DNA from: Actinomycetota bacterium
GTDB taxonomy: Bacteria > Actinomycetota > Acidimicrobiia > Acidimicrobiales > GCA-2861595
Assembly: GCA_002861595.1 (NCBI GenBank)
Contig: PJQG01000076.1
Span: 28,276 to 74,545 of the forward strand
Direction of reading: 5' to 3'
Length of the DNA stretch: 46,270 nucleotides
The translations under genes and the position numbers were made by a program. The notes beneath the pieces were generated by a model, which worked only from the letters and a program-made list of their open reading frames with translations, had not been told where the DNA came from and searched no databases. Positions 1 to 8,089 of this stretch are shown here, in pieces (position 1 is the stretch's first letter; each line of letters begins with the position of its first letter).

Positions 1-1
1 C

Positions 2-277
2 GTCGCCCATGTGGCCCGCCTCGCCCGTCTCGACCTCACCGAAGACGAGCTCGCCCGGTTCACCGAGCAGTTGGGCGACGTGCTCGAGCACGCCGCCGGT
101 GTGGCCGCCCTCGACACCGCCGGCGTCGATCCCACCGCCCACCCCCTTCCCCTGGTGAACGTGCTGCGCCCCGACGAGCCCCGGCCCAGCCTCGACCGGG
201 CCGAGGTGCTGGCCATGGCCCCGGCTGCCGAGGACAACCGCTTCCGCGTCCCTCGCATCCTGGGGGAGGAACCGTGA
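2..277 (+). CDS. gatC: GatC subunit of Asp/Glu-tRNA amidotransferase, 5' truncated
   Basis: Small subunit of the GatCAB amidotransferase, which converts Glu-tRNA(Gln) to Gln-tRNA(Gln) and Asp-tRNA(Asn) to Asn-tRNA(Asn). The frame is already open at base 2 and reads [16 protein letters not shown], the conserved GatC N-terminal helix, so the true start lies just outside the window. A GTG at base 11 is in frame but would cut into this conserved helix. The C-terminal part with [10 protein letters not shown] and NRFRVPRIL is also typical of GatC, which wraps around GatA. The stop overlaps the GTG of gatA in GTGA, indicating translational coupling within a gatC-gatA-gatB operon. Confidence 0.93.
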   Translation, partial: VAHVARLARLDLTEDELARFTEQLGDVLEHAAGVAALDTAGVDPTAHPLPLVNVLRPDEPRPSLDRAEVLAMAPAAEDNRFRVPRILGEEP

Positions 278-1707
278 GCATCGGGCTGGGCACCGCCCGG
301 GAGACGGCCGGAGCGGTGCGGCGAGGGGAGCTCACCGCCCGCCAGGTGGTGGAGGAGCACCTGGAGCGCATCGCCGTGGGCGACGGCGAGGTGCACGCCT
401 TCAACCTCGTCCTGGCCGACGAGGCGAGGGCCGCGGCCGACGCCGTGGACCACCGGGTGGCGGCGGGCGAGGACCCCGGGCCGCTGGCCGGCGTGCCCGT
501 GGCCCTGAAGGACAACCTGTGCACCCGCGGGGTGCCCACCACCTGCAGCAGCCGCATCCTCGAAGGCTGGCGCCCGCCCTACGACGCCACCGTCGTCGAG
601 CGGGTGGCGGCGGCCGGCGGGGTGGTGGTGGGCAAGACCAACCTCGACGAGTTCGCCATGGGCTCGTCGACTGAGAACTCCGCCTTCGGCCCCACCCGCA
701 ATCCCCGCGACTTCACCCGTGTCCCCGGCGGCTCCAGCGGTGGGAGCGCGGCGGCCGTGGCCGCCGGCATGGCCCCCCTCGCCCTGGGCTCCGACACCGG
801 GGGGTCCATCCGCCAGCCCGCCGCCCTCTGTGGCGTGGTCGGCGTGAAGCCCACCTACGGAGTGGTGAGCCGCTACGGGCTCATCGCCTTCGCCTCCTCG
901 CTCGACCAGGTCGGCCCCTTCGCCGCCACCGTGGCCGACGCCGCCCTGCTGCTCGACGTCATCGCCGGCCACGACCCGGCCGACTCCACGTCGGTCCCCA
1001 ACCCGCCCGCCGGCCTCCTCGCCCACCTCGGCGACGGCATCGAGGGCCTCCGGGTGGGTGTGGTGCGCGAGCTCACCGAGGGCGTGGACCCCGACGTGGC
1101 CCGCCGTCTCCAGGAGGCGGGCGACGCCCTGGCCGGCGCCGGCGCCAAGGTGGACGAGGTGTCCGTCCCGGCCACCATCCACGGGCTGCCCGCCTACTAC
1201 CTCATCGCCCCGGCGGAGGCCTCGAGCAACCTGGCCCGCTACGACGGCGTGCGCTACGGCCTGCGGGTTGACGGAAACGACATCGGCGCCATGTACGGCG
1301 CAACCCGGGCCGCCGGCTTCGGCCCCGAGGTCAAGCGGCGCATCATGCTCGGCACCTACGCCCTGTCCGCCGGCTACTACGACGCCTACTACGGCCAGGC
1401 CCAGCGGGTGCGCACGCTCATCATCGCCGACTTCGAGGCCGCCTACGCCAGCTTCGACGTGCTGGTGTCGCCCACGTCGCCGACGACCGCCTTCCCGCTC
1501 GGGTCCAAGAGCGAGAACCCCCTGGCCATGTACCTGAGCGACGTGTGCACCATCCCGTCCAACCTGGCCGGCCACCCGGCCATGAGCGTGCCCTTCGGCA
1601 CCGGCGACGACGGCCTGCCCGTCGGCGTGCAGGTCATGGCCCCGAGCCTGGGTGAGCCCGTGATGTTCCGGGTGGCGGCGGCGCTCGAGAAGGCGGCGCC
1701 GGCGTGA
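274..1707 (+). CDS. gatA: GatA, glutaminase/amidase subunit of GatCAB
   Basis: Amidase-signature subunit of 477 aa that releases ammonia from glutamine for transamidation of mischarged tRNA. The Ser-cisSer-Lys triad is visible as Lys79 (VALKDN), Ser154 (PGGSSGGS) and Ser178 ([10 protein letters not shown]), the same numbering as reported for Staphylococcus aureus GatA. The length is normal for the family. The GTG start overlaps the gatC stop by 4 bases, and the stop overlaps the ATG of gatB (ATGA-type overlap), so the three subunits are probably translated in a coupled way. The call is firm. Confidence 0.97.
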   Translation: MSIGLGTARETAGAVRRGELTARQVVEEHLERIAVGDGEVHAFNLVLADEARAAADAVDHRVAAGEDPGPLAGVPVALKDNLCTRGVPTTCSSRILEGWRPPYDATVVERVAAAGGVVVGKTNLDEFAMGSSTENSAFGPTRNPRDFTRVPGGSSGGSAAAVAAGMAPLALGSDTGGSIRQPAALCGVVGVKPTYGVVSRYGLIAFASSLDQVGPFAATVADAALLLDVIAGHDPADSTSVPNPPAGLLAHLGDGIEGLRVGVVRELTEGVDPDVARRLQEAGDALAGAGAKVDEVSVPATIHGLPAYYLIAPAEASSNLARYDGVRYGLRVDGNDIGAMYGATRAAGFGPEVKRRIMLGTYALSAGYYDAYYGQAQRVRTLIIADFEAAYASFDVLVSPTSPTTAFPLGSKSENPLAMYLSDVCTIPSNLAGHPAMSVPFGTGDDGLPVGVQVMAPSLGEPVMFRVAAALEKAAPA

Positions 1708-3236
1708 GCGAGCAGGTCGGGCCCAGCGGCGAGGGGTTGGGGCCCCGGCGGGCCTATGAGACGGCGCCGGGTGGGGATGGGCCCCCCGCCTTCGGCGAGG
1801 AGCCGGGGTTGGGGCCCCGGCGGGCCTATGAGACAGTTGTCGGGTTGGAGGTCCACTGCGAGCTGCGCACGGCCACCAAGCTGTTCTGCGCCTGCCGCAA
1901 CGCCTTCGGCGACGACCCGAACACCAACGTGTGCCCCGTCTGCCTCGGGCTGCCCGGGTCGCTCCCGGTGCTCAACGCCCGGGCCGTGGAGCTGGCCATG
2001 CGCATCGGTGAAGCCCTCCACTGCGAGGTGCGCCGCAGCATCTTCCACCGCAAGAACTACTTCTATCCGGACATGCCCAAGGACTACCAGGTCAGCCAGT
2101 ACGACGAGCCCATCAACGTCGACGGCTGGCTGGAGCTGCCCGATGGGTCCCGCGTGGGCATCGAGCGGGCCCACCTGGAGGAGGACACCGGCTCCAACCG
2201 CCACGTCGGCGGCGACGGGCGAATCCACAACGCCGACTACTCCCTCGTCGACTACAACCGGGCCGGCGTCCCCCTGGTGGAGATCGTGAGCCGCCCCGAC
2301 ATCCGCTCGGCCGAGCAGGCCCGGGCCTACGTGAGCGAGCTTCGGGCCATCCTGGTCGCCATCGGTGCCTCCGACGGCAAGATGGAGGAGGGGTCTCTGC
2401 GGGTCGACGCCAACGTTTCGGTCCGCCCCGCCGGCAGCGACCAGCTCGGGACCCGCTGCGAGGTCAAGAACCTCAACTCGCTGCGCTCACTCGGCCGCGC
2501 CATCGACCACGAGGCCGCCCGCCAGTGGGAACTGCTCCAGGCCGGCGAGCGGGTCGTGCAGGAGACCCGGCACTGGAACGAGGCCCAAGGACGCACGGTG
2601 TCCGGTCGCTCCAAGGAGGAGGCCTACGACTACCGGTACTTCCCGGAGCCCGACCTGGTGCCCGTCGACCCCGGCGAGGCGTGGCGGGACGAGGTCCGCC
2701 GGGCCCTGCCCATGCTGCCCGCGGCCCGCCGGGAGCGACTGGCCAGGGCCGCGGGCCTGTCGCCCGCCGGCGTGGCCACCGTCGTCGAGCTGGACCTCGA
2801 CACACTGGTGTTGGCCGCCATCTCGGCCGGGGCGGACGGCCGCCGCGCCGTCAACCGGGCGGCCAACGAGGTGGCCGCGGATCTCGACGGCGCCCGCCGG
2901 CTGGATCCGGCCGCCTTCACCAAGCTCCTGCTGCTGGAGGACGCCGGCAAGCTCACCGCCACCCAGGCCAAGCAGGTCCTGGCCGAGATGCTGGCCAGCG
3001 GGGGCGATCCCGAGGAGCTGGCCGCAGCCCGGGGGTTCAAGGCCATGGAGGCCGCCGAGGTGGCGGCGCAGGTGGACGCCCTCATCGCCGCCCACCCGGG
3101 CGAGTGGGAGCGGTTTCGGGGAGGCGACGCCAAGGTGACCGGCTTCTTCGTGGGGAAGGTCATGAAGGCCACCCAGGGCAAGGCCGACGGCCGGGCGGTG
3201 ACGGCGCTGTTGCAGGAGCGCGCAGAGCTTTCGTGA
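1704..3236 (+). CDS. gatB: GatB with an N-terminal repeat insertion
   Basis: Subunit of GatCAB that activates and amidates the mischarged aminoacyl-tRNA. The family core starts at about residue 43 ([13 protein letters not shown]) and has the zinc-site and catalytic-domain features ([27 protein letters not shown]), followed by the helical and YqeY-like tRNA-binding tail. Family members normally begin directly at the [10 protein letters not shown] segment. Here about 42 extra residues precede it and contain [10 protein letters not shown] twice, encoded by an exact 30-base repeat with 72-base period. The extra part matches a GC-rich palindromic element that also lies in leuC and cimA. The ATG at 1704 overlaps the gatA stop. 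No later in-frame ATG or GTG precedes the core, so the extension is probably translated. Confidence 0.96.
   Translation: MSEQVGPSGEGLGPRRAYETAPGGDGPPAFGEEPGLGPRRAYETVVGLEVHCELRTATKLFCACRNAFGDDPNTNVCPVCLGLPGSLPVLNARAVELAMRIGEALHCEVRRSIFHRKNYFYPDMPKDYQVSQYDEPINVDGWLELPDGSRVGIERAHLEEDTGSNRHVGGDGRIHNADYSLVDYNRAGVPLVEIVSRPDIRSAEQARAYVSELRAILVAIGASDGKMEEGSLRVDANVSVRPAGSDQLGTRCEVKNLNSLRSLGRAIDHEAARQWELLQAGERVVQETRHWNEAQGRTVSGRSKEEAYDYRYFPEPDLVPVDPGEAWRDEVRRALPMLPAARRERLARAAGLSPAGVATVVELDLDTLVLAAISAGADGRRAVNRAANEVAADLDGARRLDPAAFTKLLLLEDAGKLTATQAKQVLAEMLASGGDPEELAAARGFKAMEAAEVAAQVDALIAAHPGEWERFRGGDAKVTGFFVGKVMKATQGKADGRAVTALLQERAELS
1733..1834 (+). repeat. Tandem coding palindromic element in gatB (72-bp period)
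   Basis: An exact 30-base direct repeat occupies 1733-1762 and 1805-1834, offset by 72 bases (24 codons), so it preserves the gatB frame. The segment between (about 1778-1822) carries a GC-rich imperfect hairpin of the CCCCGCCT / AGCCGGGG type flanked by GGGCCCC boxes. The same element, as read on the opposite strand, is found at 34232-34373, and in the same orientation and reading phase relative to the gene in leuC (27649-27711). Confidence 0.85.
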
Positions 3237-4138
3237 CCCGGCGGTCGAGGCGCCGTGGCATGGGAGCGACCATCGCCATGGCGGTGGCCCTCGCGACCCT
3301 CGCCGCCTGTGGCGGCGACAGCGGCGGTGGTGCGGAGGACGGCTCTCCCACCATCCGGGGCCAGGCCGCCAGCTCCTCTACGACTGCCGTCCCTGCCACG
3401 GCGTCGGGGGGCGAGGCAGCGACCACGGCGCCGGTCGCCGGCAGTGCCGCCGCGACCACCACAGCCGGTGGCGCCCGCCGCGCCACGTCGACCACGTCGA
3501 CGAGCCGCGCCGAGGCCACGGGCGGCGCAGCCGCCGCTCCCGCACCGTCGGGCGCCGCCGCCACTCGCCCGGGGCGCTACCGCTACGCCAGCACCGGCAC
3601 CTTCTCGGCCGGCCTCACCGGTGAGCAACGGCGGAGCGGAGAGTCGGTCCTCATCGTGGACCCGCCGGCCGGCGCCGACCAGCACAGCCTGCGGGAGGGC
3701 GACAACCGGTCCACCGAGCAGGTGCTGCGGTTCCAGGCCGACGGCATCTACATCGTGGTCCTCGAGGTGACCGAGCAGGGCCTGGCCAAGGAGTTCCGGC
3801 CCTCACCGCCGGTCCTGGCCTTCCCCTACGGCGCAGCCGCGGGCCGCACGTGGTCCTGGCGCATGACGTCCACCGACGGCAAGACCACGGTGGAGGGCAA
3901 CCTCCGGATCGAGCGGACGGAGTCGGTCCAGGTGGGCTCGGACGCAGTGCCTGCCGTCGTCGTCCGGGCCGCCCTGGCGACGACCGGTGACATCGCCTCC
4001 CGCGGAACGCAGACGCTGTGGGTGGCCGAGGGCCGCCGGCTGGTGGTGCGGGAGCAGTCACGCACCGAAGGGAGCTTTGGCGCCATCTCGTTCCGCTCGA
4101 CGGCCGAGGAGCAGCTTCTTTCCCTGGGCTCCTTGTAA
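3233..4138 (+). CDS. Lipoprotein with Ala/Thr-rich linker, unknown function
   Basis: Predicted exported lipoprotein of 301 aa if translated from the GTG at 3233, which overlaps the gatB stop (GTGA). An ATG at 3260 is the alternative. The N-terminus has Arg residues (RRSRRR), a short hydrophobic segment and the lipobox LAAC with Cys at about 26, then GGDSGGG. Residues of about 30-115 are a low-complexity Ala/Thr/Ser/Gly linker of the kind that tethers domains across the actinobacterial cell wall. The remaining 180 or so residues look globular, with alternating beta-like strands, but I do not recognise the family. The overlap with gatB suggests read-through transcription from gatCAB without implying a related function. 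Confidence 0.78.
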   Translation: MTRRSRRRGMGATIAMAVALATLAACGGDSGGGAEDGSPTIRGQAASSSTTAVPATASGGEAATTAPVAGSAAATTTAGGARRATSTTSTSRAEATGGAAAAPAPSGAAATRPGRYRYASTGTFSAGLTGEQRRSGESVLIVDPPAGADQHSLREGDNRSTEQVLRFQADGIYIVVLEVTEQGLAKEFRPSPPVLAFPYGAAAGRTWSWRMTSTDGKTTVEGNLRIERTESVQVGSDAVPAVVVRAALATTGDIASRGTQTLWVAEGRRLVVREQSRTEGSFGAISFRSTAEEQLLSLGSL

Positions 4139-4161
4139 TCGACCACTGTCCGTGGTACCTT
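4133..4161 (+). promoter_or_regulatory. Promoter for the LAXTG surface protein gene
   Basis: TTGTAA (4133-4138), a 17-base spacer and TACCTT (4156-4161). The predicted transcript would start near the GTG at 4169, seven bases after the -10 box. That GTG is in frame with the SD-preceded ATG at 4277. Confidence 0.55.
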
Positions 4162-4276
4162 TAGCGCTGTGTTCAACAACCGGCGTTCTGTCTTCTCACA
4201 TTCTGCGTTTTGGTCGCGCGCTGCGCGGGAACATGGCCCCGGCCTGACCAGCCACCGTGACGAAGGAGTAGGAGTG

Positions 4277-5485
4277 ATGGGAAAACTCAATCGCCAACTG
4301 CTGCTGTGCTGCTCGTTGAGCGCCGGCGTGCTGTTGGCCTCGGCGCCGGCGGTGTTCGCCGCTGATCCGCCCGCGCACGGCAACGCCGGCGGCAACGGCA
4401 ACGGCCAGGCCAAGGCGGGCACCTCCGCACCGGCGGCCGGCCAGGCCAACGTGGGGGCCGACCCCGGGCACGCCAGTCCGGGGAACGGTCCGGGCCAGGG
4501 GAACCCCGGTACCGGCAACGCCGGCCAGGGGGCTGCGGCCAACGAGGGCGCGGCCAACCAGGACCACAATCAGGGCCAGGGCCAGGACCAGGACCAGGGC
4601 CAGGGCCAGGGCCAGGGCCAGGGCCAGGGCAACCAGGACCAGGGCAACCAGGACCAGGGCAACCAGGACCAGGGCAACCAGGACCAGGGCCAAGGCGCCG
4701 GGACGGCTCCCCCAGGCAACAACGGGACCATCAAGGTCGATTTCGATGGGGCCGGCCTCGACCGCCGCAACAACGAGACGCACGGCTGCCCGCTCTCCGT
4801 CAAGTTCTTCAACTTCGATCCCGACCAGTGGGTCACCGTCACCTTCAGTGGCCAGGCTCCCACCCGATCTGCGCCCTTCACCGGCGGAAGAGTGAGGATG
4901 GACAACGACGGCAACGCCGTCAAGACCTACGGCGACATCGCGGCTCTGCTGGCCGCTGCCGGCGCCGCTCCCACCAAGAACGGCTATCACCTGAGAGTCG
5001 AGGCGAAGGCCGAGGGCGCTCCCGGAGGGTCGAAGACCAAGGTCGTCTGGATCAAGTGTGCCGTCGCCCCCACGGTCACGACGACCACCGTGGCTCCGAC
5101 GACCACCGCTCCGACGACCACCACGACGGTGCCCGCCGACGATTCGACCTCCGTCGACGGCACACGAGACGCGCAGAACGAGGCATCCGGCATCACGCCC
5201 GGCAACCTCAACTCGAACAGCCGCCTTGCCGTCCTCGGTGAGACCATCGAGCGCAGCCGGGCGACGGACGACGGGACCCGCACTCGCCGGGCCCGGGCCG
5301 CAGCGTCGCCCACTCGGGGCACCAACGCCGATCGCAGGGCGAGGGTCCTCGGCACCACGGTCGAGCGGGCGGGCCTGGCCCGCACGGGGTTGGACGCCTT
5401 GCAGCTCGCGACGCTCGGAGCCCTCGCTCTCTTCGCCGGGTACGCCGCCGTACGGGTGTCGCGCCGGAAGACGGAACAGAGCTAA
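4277..5485 (+). CDS. Cell-wall-anchored (LAXTG) surface protein with Gln/Gly-rich repeats
   Basis: Secreted protein of 402 aa from the ATG at 4277, which has a good SD (AAGGAG about 10 bases upstream). Residues 1-30 form a signal peptide ending in VFA. Residues of about 30-140 are Gly/Asn/Gln low complexity, including GQ, DQ and NQDQG repeats. A beta-rich domain follows (about 145-265, with two Cys), then a Thr-rich stalk (TTTTVAPTTTAPTTTT). The C-terminus is a sorting signal: LARTG, a hydrophobic helix of about 20 residues, then RVSRRK. LAXTG is the motif known for class E sortases of high-GC actinobacteria. The frame is open back to a GTG at 4169 with its own promoter; that longer form would bury the signal peptide, so I prefer 4277. 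The function is probably surface display or adhesion (inference). Confidence 0.8.
   Translation: MGKLNRQLLLCCSLSAGVLLASAPAVFAADPPAHGNAGGNGNGQAKAGTSAPAAGQANVGADPGHASPGNGPGQGNPGTGNAGQGAAANEGAANQDHNQGQGQDQDQGQGQGQGQGQGNQDQGNQDQGNQDQGNQDQGQGAGTAPPGNNGTIKVDFDGAGLDRRNNETHGCPLSVKFFNFDPDQWVTVTFSGQAPTRSAPFTGGRVRMDNDGNAVKTYGDIAALLAAAGAAPTKNGYHLRVEAKAEGAPGGSKTKVVWIKCAVAPTVTTTTVAPTTTAPTTTTTVPADDSTSVDGTRDAQNEASGITPGNLNSNSRLAVLGETIERSRATDDGTRTRRARAAASPTRGTNADRRARVLGTTVERAGLARTGLDALQLATLGALALFAGYAAVRVSRRKTEQS
4571..4690 (+). repeat. Coding minisatellite: 6-bp and 15-bp units
   Basis: About 60 bases of the hexamer GGCCAG and variants (4571-4630) are followed by four exact copies of a 15-base unit starting AACCAGGACC (4631-4690). 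Together they encode the GQ/DQ and NQDQG tracts of the surface protein. All units are multiples of three, so copy-number change would keep the frame. Confidence 0.9.
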
Positions 5486-5587
5486 CGGCTTCACCGTGTG
5501 ATCGGTGTTGGCATCTCCGTCCTCACCTAGCCCCTCGCAGACGGCCGACGATGCACCTTCGTGTGCCAGGAGCCCGGGGCGAACCTG

Positions 5588-5619
5588 TGGTTGACAACCA
5601 CTCACCGAGGGGATACTCT
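5588..5619 (+). promoter_or_regulatory. Strong promoter with inverted repeat upstream of the two-component genes
   Basis: TTGACA (5591-5596), a 17-base spacer and TACTCT (5614-5619), close to the vegetative consensus. The -35 box sits inside the perfect inverted repeat TGGTTG-A-CAACCA (5588-5600), a plausible operator. The transcript would have a 5' UTR of roughly 130 bases before the kinase GTG at 5759. I see no gene in 5486-5758. Confidence 0.6.
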
Positions 5620-5758
5620 CCCTGTTAGTGCCGATGTCAGCTCTGAAGTCGGGTTTTTGCTCGGCAGCGGCCCACATCAACCACTCTCAGTGTCAAAAGG
5701 GGAAAGCGTCGTTCGCTGAAGGAACGGGCGGGCGGCTCCTGGAGATCGAAGGGATGTC

Positions 5759-6517
5759 GTGACGGGCAACGGTTGGAGACGCGGGGGAACGAAGCCGAGG
5801 GCGGCTATCGCGCCGCGTGCCGCCCTTCCGGCGGAGAGGCCATCCGCCGAGGAGGGGGACGTCCTCGGACTGCGGGCGCTGTGTCACGATCTGCGCCACC
5901 CCGCGGCGGTCATCGACGCGCTCGTCGCCGCCGTCCAGGTCGAGTGCGAGCTGCCACCACAGGCCGTCGCCCGGCTCGGGCAGATCGCCTCAGAGGCGAG
6001 GCGGATCTCCGAGCTCTGTCGCCATGTCATGACAGGAGACGGCGGCAGGTCGCCGCTGCTCCGGCTCGACCGCGTCGCCACTGAGGTCGTGCGCAGCGCG
6101 CAGGTGACCCATGCCGGGATCCACATCCTCGCGGAGCGGACCGTCGTCGAGATCGATGACGCCGACGCCCGCCGGATTCTCTGGAACCTGTTGGACAACG
6201 CCTGCCGGGCGTCGGGCCCGAAGGGCGATGTTCTCGTCTCCATCTCCGGCACCGAGAAGGAGGTCCGCCTGGAGGTGGCGGACTCGGGGCCCGGATTCGG
6301 CCAGGGCGAGCCAGGCGCGGCCGCGCTGGGGTTGTCGATCGTGCGGGCCACGGCCAAACGGCACGGGGGGGTGGTGGAGGTCGGCGAGGGCGCGTTGGGA
6401 GGAGCTCTGGTTGCGGTCGTCCTGCCGCCCCCTCGCATCGACCTCGTCAAACGGACAGGACTGGATGAGTGGTTCGGTCCCCAGATGTCCGGGGAAGGCG
6501 AAGGCAGGGCATCGTGA
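5759..6517 (+). CDS. Cytoplasmic sensor histidine kinase
   Basis: Histidine kinase of 252 aa that probably phosphorylates the response regulator encoded immediately downstream. The H-box is CHDLRHP (His43), the N-box NLLDNACRAS (143-152), the G1 box DSGPGFG (175-181) and the G2 box ALGLSIV (189-195). There is no transmembrane segment and almost no room for a sensor domain before the H-box, so it is a minimal soluble kinase whose input must come from a partner or from its own short N-terminus. The GTG start at 5759 is the most upstream reasonable start. Its stop overlaps the GTG of the next gene (GTGA). The stimulus cannot be told from sequence. Confidence 0.88.
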   Translation: MTGNGWRRGGTKPRAAIAPRAALPAERPSAEEGDVLGLRALCHDLRHPAAVIDALVAAVQVECELPPQAVARLGQIASEARRISELCRHVMTGDGGRSPLLRLDRVATEVVRSAQVTHAGIHILAERTVVEIDDADARRILWNLLDNACRASGPKGDVLVSISGTEKEVRLEVADSGPGFGQGEPGAAALGLSIVRATAKRHGGVVEVGEGALGGALVAVVLPPPRIDLVKRTGLDEWFGPQMSGEGEGRAS

Positions 6518-7191
6518 ACGTCGTCATCTGTGACGATCATCAGCTTTTCACCGAGGCCCTGGCCGTCGTCCTCCGGGCCCGTGGCTACCGGGTGGCCGCG
6601 TGCGCCTCGAGGCCGGACGAAGCCGTTGTCGCTGTCCGCACCCGACCGCCCGACCAGCCCGTCGACGTGTGCCTGCTCGACCTGCACTTTCCCGACGGCA
6701 GCGCCATCGATGCCATCGCCGAGATCGTCTTCACGTCTCCGCAGACCCGAGTCGTCGTGCTGTCCGGCTCGACCGACCCGGTCCTCTTCAACTGCGCTCT
6801 CGCGGCCGGCGCCCGAGGTGTGGTGGCCAAAGGCGAGGCGCTCGAGGCGATCCTCTCAGTGCTCGATCGTGTGCACCGGGGCGAGATGGTGGTGCAGGGC
6901 TCGGCGCTGACGACCCTCGCCGAGCTCGTACCCGCGCCAGGGACACCTGTCCAGGAGCTGGCCCGATTCCTCACGGCACGAGAGCGGGAAGTTCTGGCGC
7001 ATCTCGTGCGGGGTCGGAGCTCCGCCGAAGTGGCCTCGGAGATGGGGGTGCGGTACTCGACCGTCCGCACGCACATCCAGAACATCCTCATGAAGCTGGG
7101 AGCGCACTCCAAGCTCGAGGCGGTGGCCCTCGCCATTCATGAAGGCCTCGTGACCATGGAAGTGCCCGTGCGCCGCTCCGACACGGCCTGA
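6514..7191 (+). CDS. NarL/LuxR-family response regulator
   Basis: Two-domain response regulator of 225 aa. The receiver domain has the acidic pair Asp7/Asp8 (ICDDHQ), the phospho-acceptor Asp56 (CLLDLHFPDG) and the conserved Lys in VVAKGEA. The C-terminal LuxR-type HTH is LTAREREVLAHLVRG followed by YSTVRTHIQNILMKLG. The GTG at 6514 overlaps the kinase stop and gives a normal start MNVVICDD; an upstream in-frame ATG at 6469 would add residues outside the fold. It is probably the cognate partner of the kinase, and the two form an operon from the promoter at 5591. Confidence 0.92.
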   Translation: MNVVICDDHQLFTEALAVVLRARGYRVAACASRPDEAVVAVRTRPPDQPVDVCLLDLHFPDGSAIDAIAEIVFTSPQTRVVVLSGSTDPVLFNCALAAGARGVVAKGEALEAILSVLDRVHRGEMVVQGSALTTLAELVPAPGTPVQELARFLTAREREVLAHLVRGRSSAEVASEMGVRYSTVRTHIQNILMKLGAHSKLEAVALAIHEGLVTMEVPVRRSDTA

Positions 7192-7264
7192 CGCCTGCGG
7201 ACAGGGGCCAGTGGGGCTGGCCGATGTTCGGCACCCGGGTCCTGGTCGGTGCCCCAGGCAGGAC

Positions 7265-7972
7265 TCAGCCCCGGACTGTCGCTCGAAGGCCAGCCCGATA
7301 GGCGACAGCAACGGCCTCGAGACTCGAATGGGCGCCGAGCTTTTTCAGCACGTTGCGCACGTGGGTACGAACCGTGTTGGGCGAAACGTACAGCTGCCGG
7401 GCGATGTGGGCCTTGTCGTGGCCGGCGACCAGGCACGCGAGCACCTCTCGCTCGCGATCACTGAGGCTAGCCACCTTCTCCTCCTCCGGGCTGAGCTGGT
7501 TGGAGTCGGACAGCAGCGATCGAAGGACATCGGTCAGAGTCCTCGGCGGTATCCAGCTTTCGCCCCGGTGCACGCCCCGCACGACCCGGAGTAGGTCCTC
7601 GACGGCAAGGCCCTTGCTCATCACCGCGGAGGCCCCGGCGCGCACGGCGGCACAGGCGGTCTCGGCGTCTTCATGGCAGGTGAGGATGGCGACGCGAGCT
7701 TGGGGATGGTCCTCCCGGAGCTTCTGCGCGAGCTGGATACCGTCAGTGGTGCCGAGGTCGACGTCCAGCAGTATCAGCTCCGGGTTCTGGACGTCGGCGA
7801 TCGCTTCGGCCTGTGCCGCGGAGGTGGCCATGCCCACCACCTGGAGGTCCGGCTCAGCGTTGAGTATCGCCGCCAGCGCGTCCAGGAACACGCGGTGGTC
7901 ATCGACGAGCAGGATGCGTGCGGGGGACACTTCCACACCTTCCAGGGTACGAGCCGGGGGAGCCACATGCAT
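7265..7972 (-). CDS. Second NarL/LuxR-family response regulator (orphan)
   Basis: Response regulator on the reverse strand, convergent with the kinase-regulator pair and with no kinase of its own nearby. The receiver has ILLVDDHR (Asp24/Asp25), the acceptor Asp70 (LILLDVDLG) and Lys in VMSKGLA. The HTH is [16 protein letters not shown] with [18 protein letters not shown]. It resembles the regulator at 6514 in architecture and in the HTH, suggesting a shared kinase or overlapping targets (inference). ATG 7972 gives 235 aa; a GTG at 7930 ([12 protein letters not shown]) would give a tighter receiver start and is a real alternative. The 5' region faces ilvD. Confidence 0.9.
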   Translation of the reverse strand: MHVAPPARTLEGVEVSPARILLVDDHRVFLDALAAILNAEPDLQVVGMATSAAQAEAIADVQNPELILLDVDLGTTDGIQLAQKLREDHPQARVAILTCHEDAETACAAVRAGASAVMSKGLAVEDLLRVVRGVHRGESWIPPRTLTDVLRSLLSDSNQLSPEEEKVASLSDREREVLACLVAGHDKAHIARQLYVSPNTVRTHVRNVLKKLGAHSSLEAVAVAYRAGLRATVRG

Positions 7973-8038
7973 CCGCGGGAGAGCTCTTCATGCGTTTGCA
8001 CGACCGAACGGAACACGATGACTGGGAGCGGGTGCGTC

Positions 8039-8082
8039 GCGGTGGCGGCCACCGCTCCTTGTCGCTCACCACCCCCTATTCT
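8039..8082 (+). promoter_or_regulatory. ilvD control region: inverted repeat plus -10 box
   Basis: A perfect 8-base inverted repeat GCGGTGGC-G-GCCACCGC (8039-8055) lies where the -35 region is expected, and TATTCT (8077-8082) ends seven bases before the ilvD ATG. The arrangement suggests a leaderless mRNA with an operator overlapping the -35 region. The binding protein is unknown. Confidence 0.45.
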
Positions 8083-8089
8083 CGTGGCC

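Noticed and set aside
1733-1834. gatB repeat considered as an assembly error
   Set aside because: The same element occurs as different, diverged copies in leuC and cimA, and the 72-base unit carries native gatB codons; an assembly artefact remains possible only for copy number.
4571-4690. Short GGCCAG repeats considered as CRISPR or origin iterons
   Set aside because: They are contiguous coding repeats without spacers, AT-rich region or DnaA boxes.
4196-5680. Reverse-strand ORF of 494 codons with LVLVALVLVAL repeats
   Set aside because: It is the antisense of the Gln/Gly-rich repeat region; the apparent membrane repeats are artefacts of the minisatellite.
7192-7264. Bidirectional terminator between the convergent response regulator genes
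   Set aside because: Only a weak GGCACC/GGTGCC pairing with a long loop and no T-run; not enough to call.
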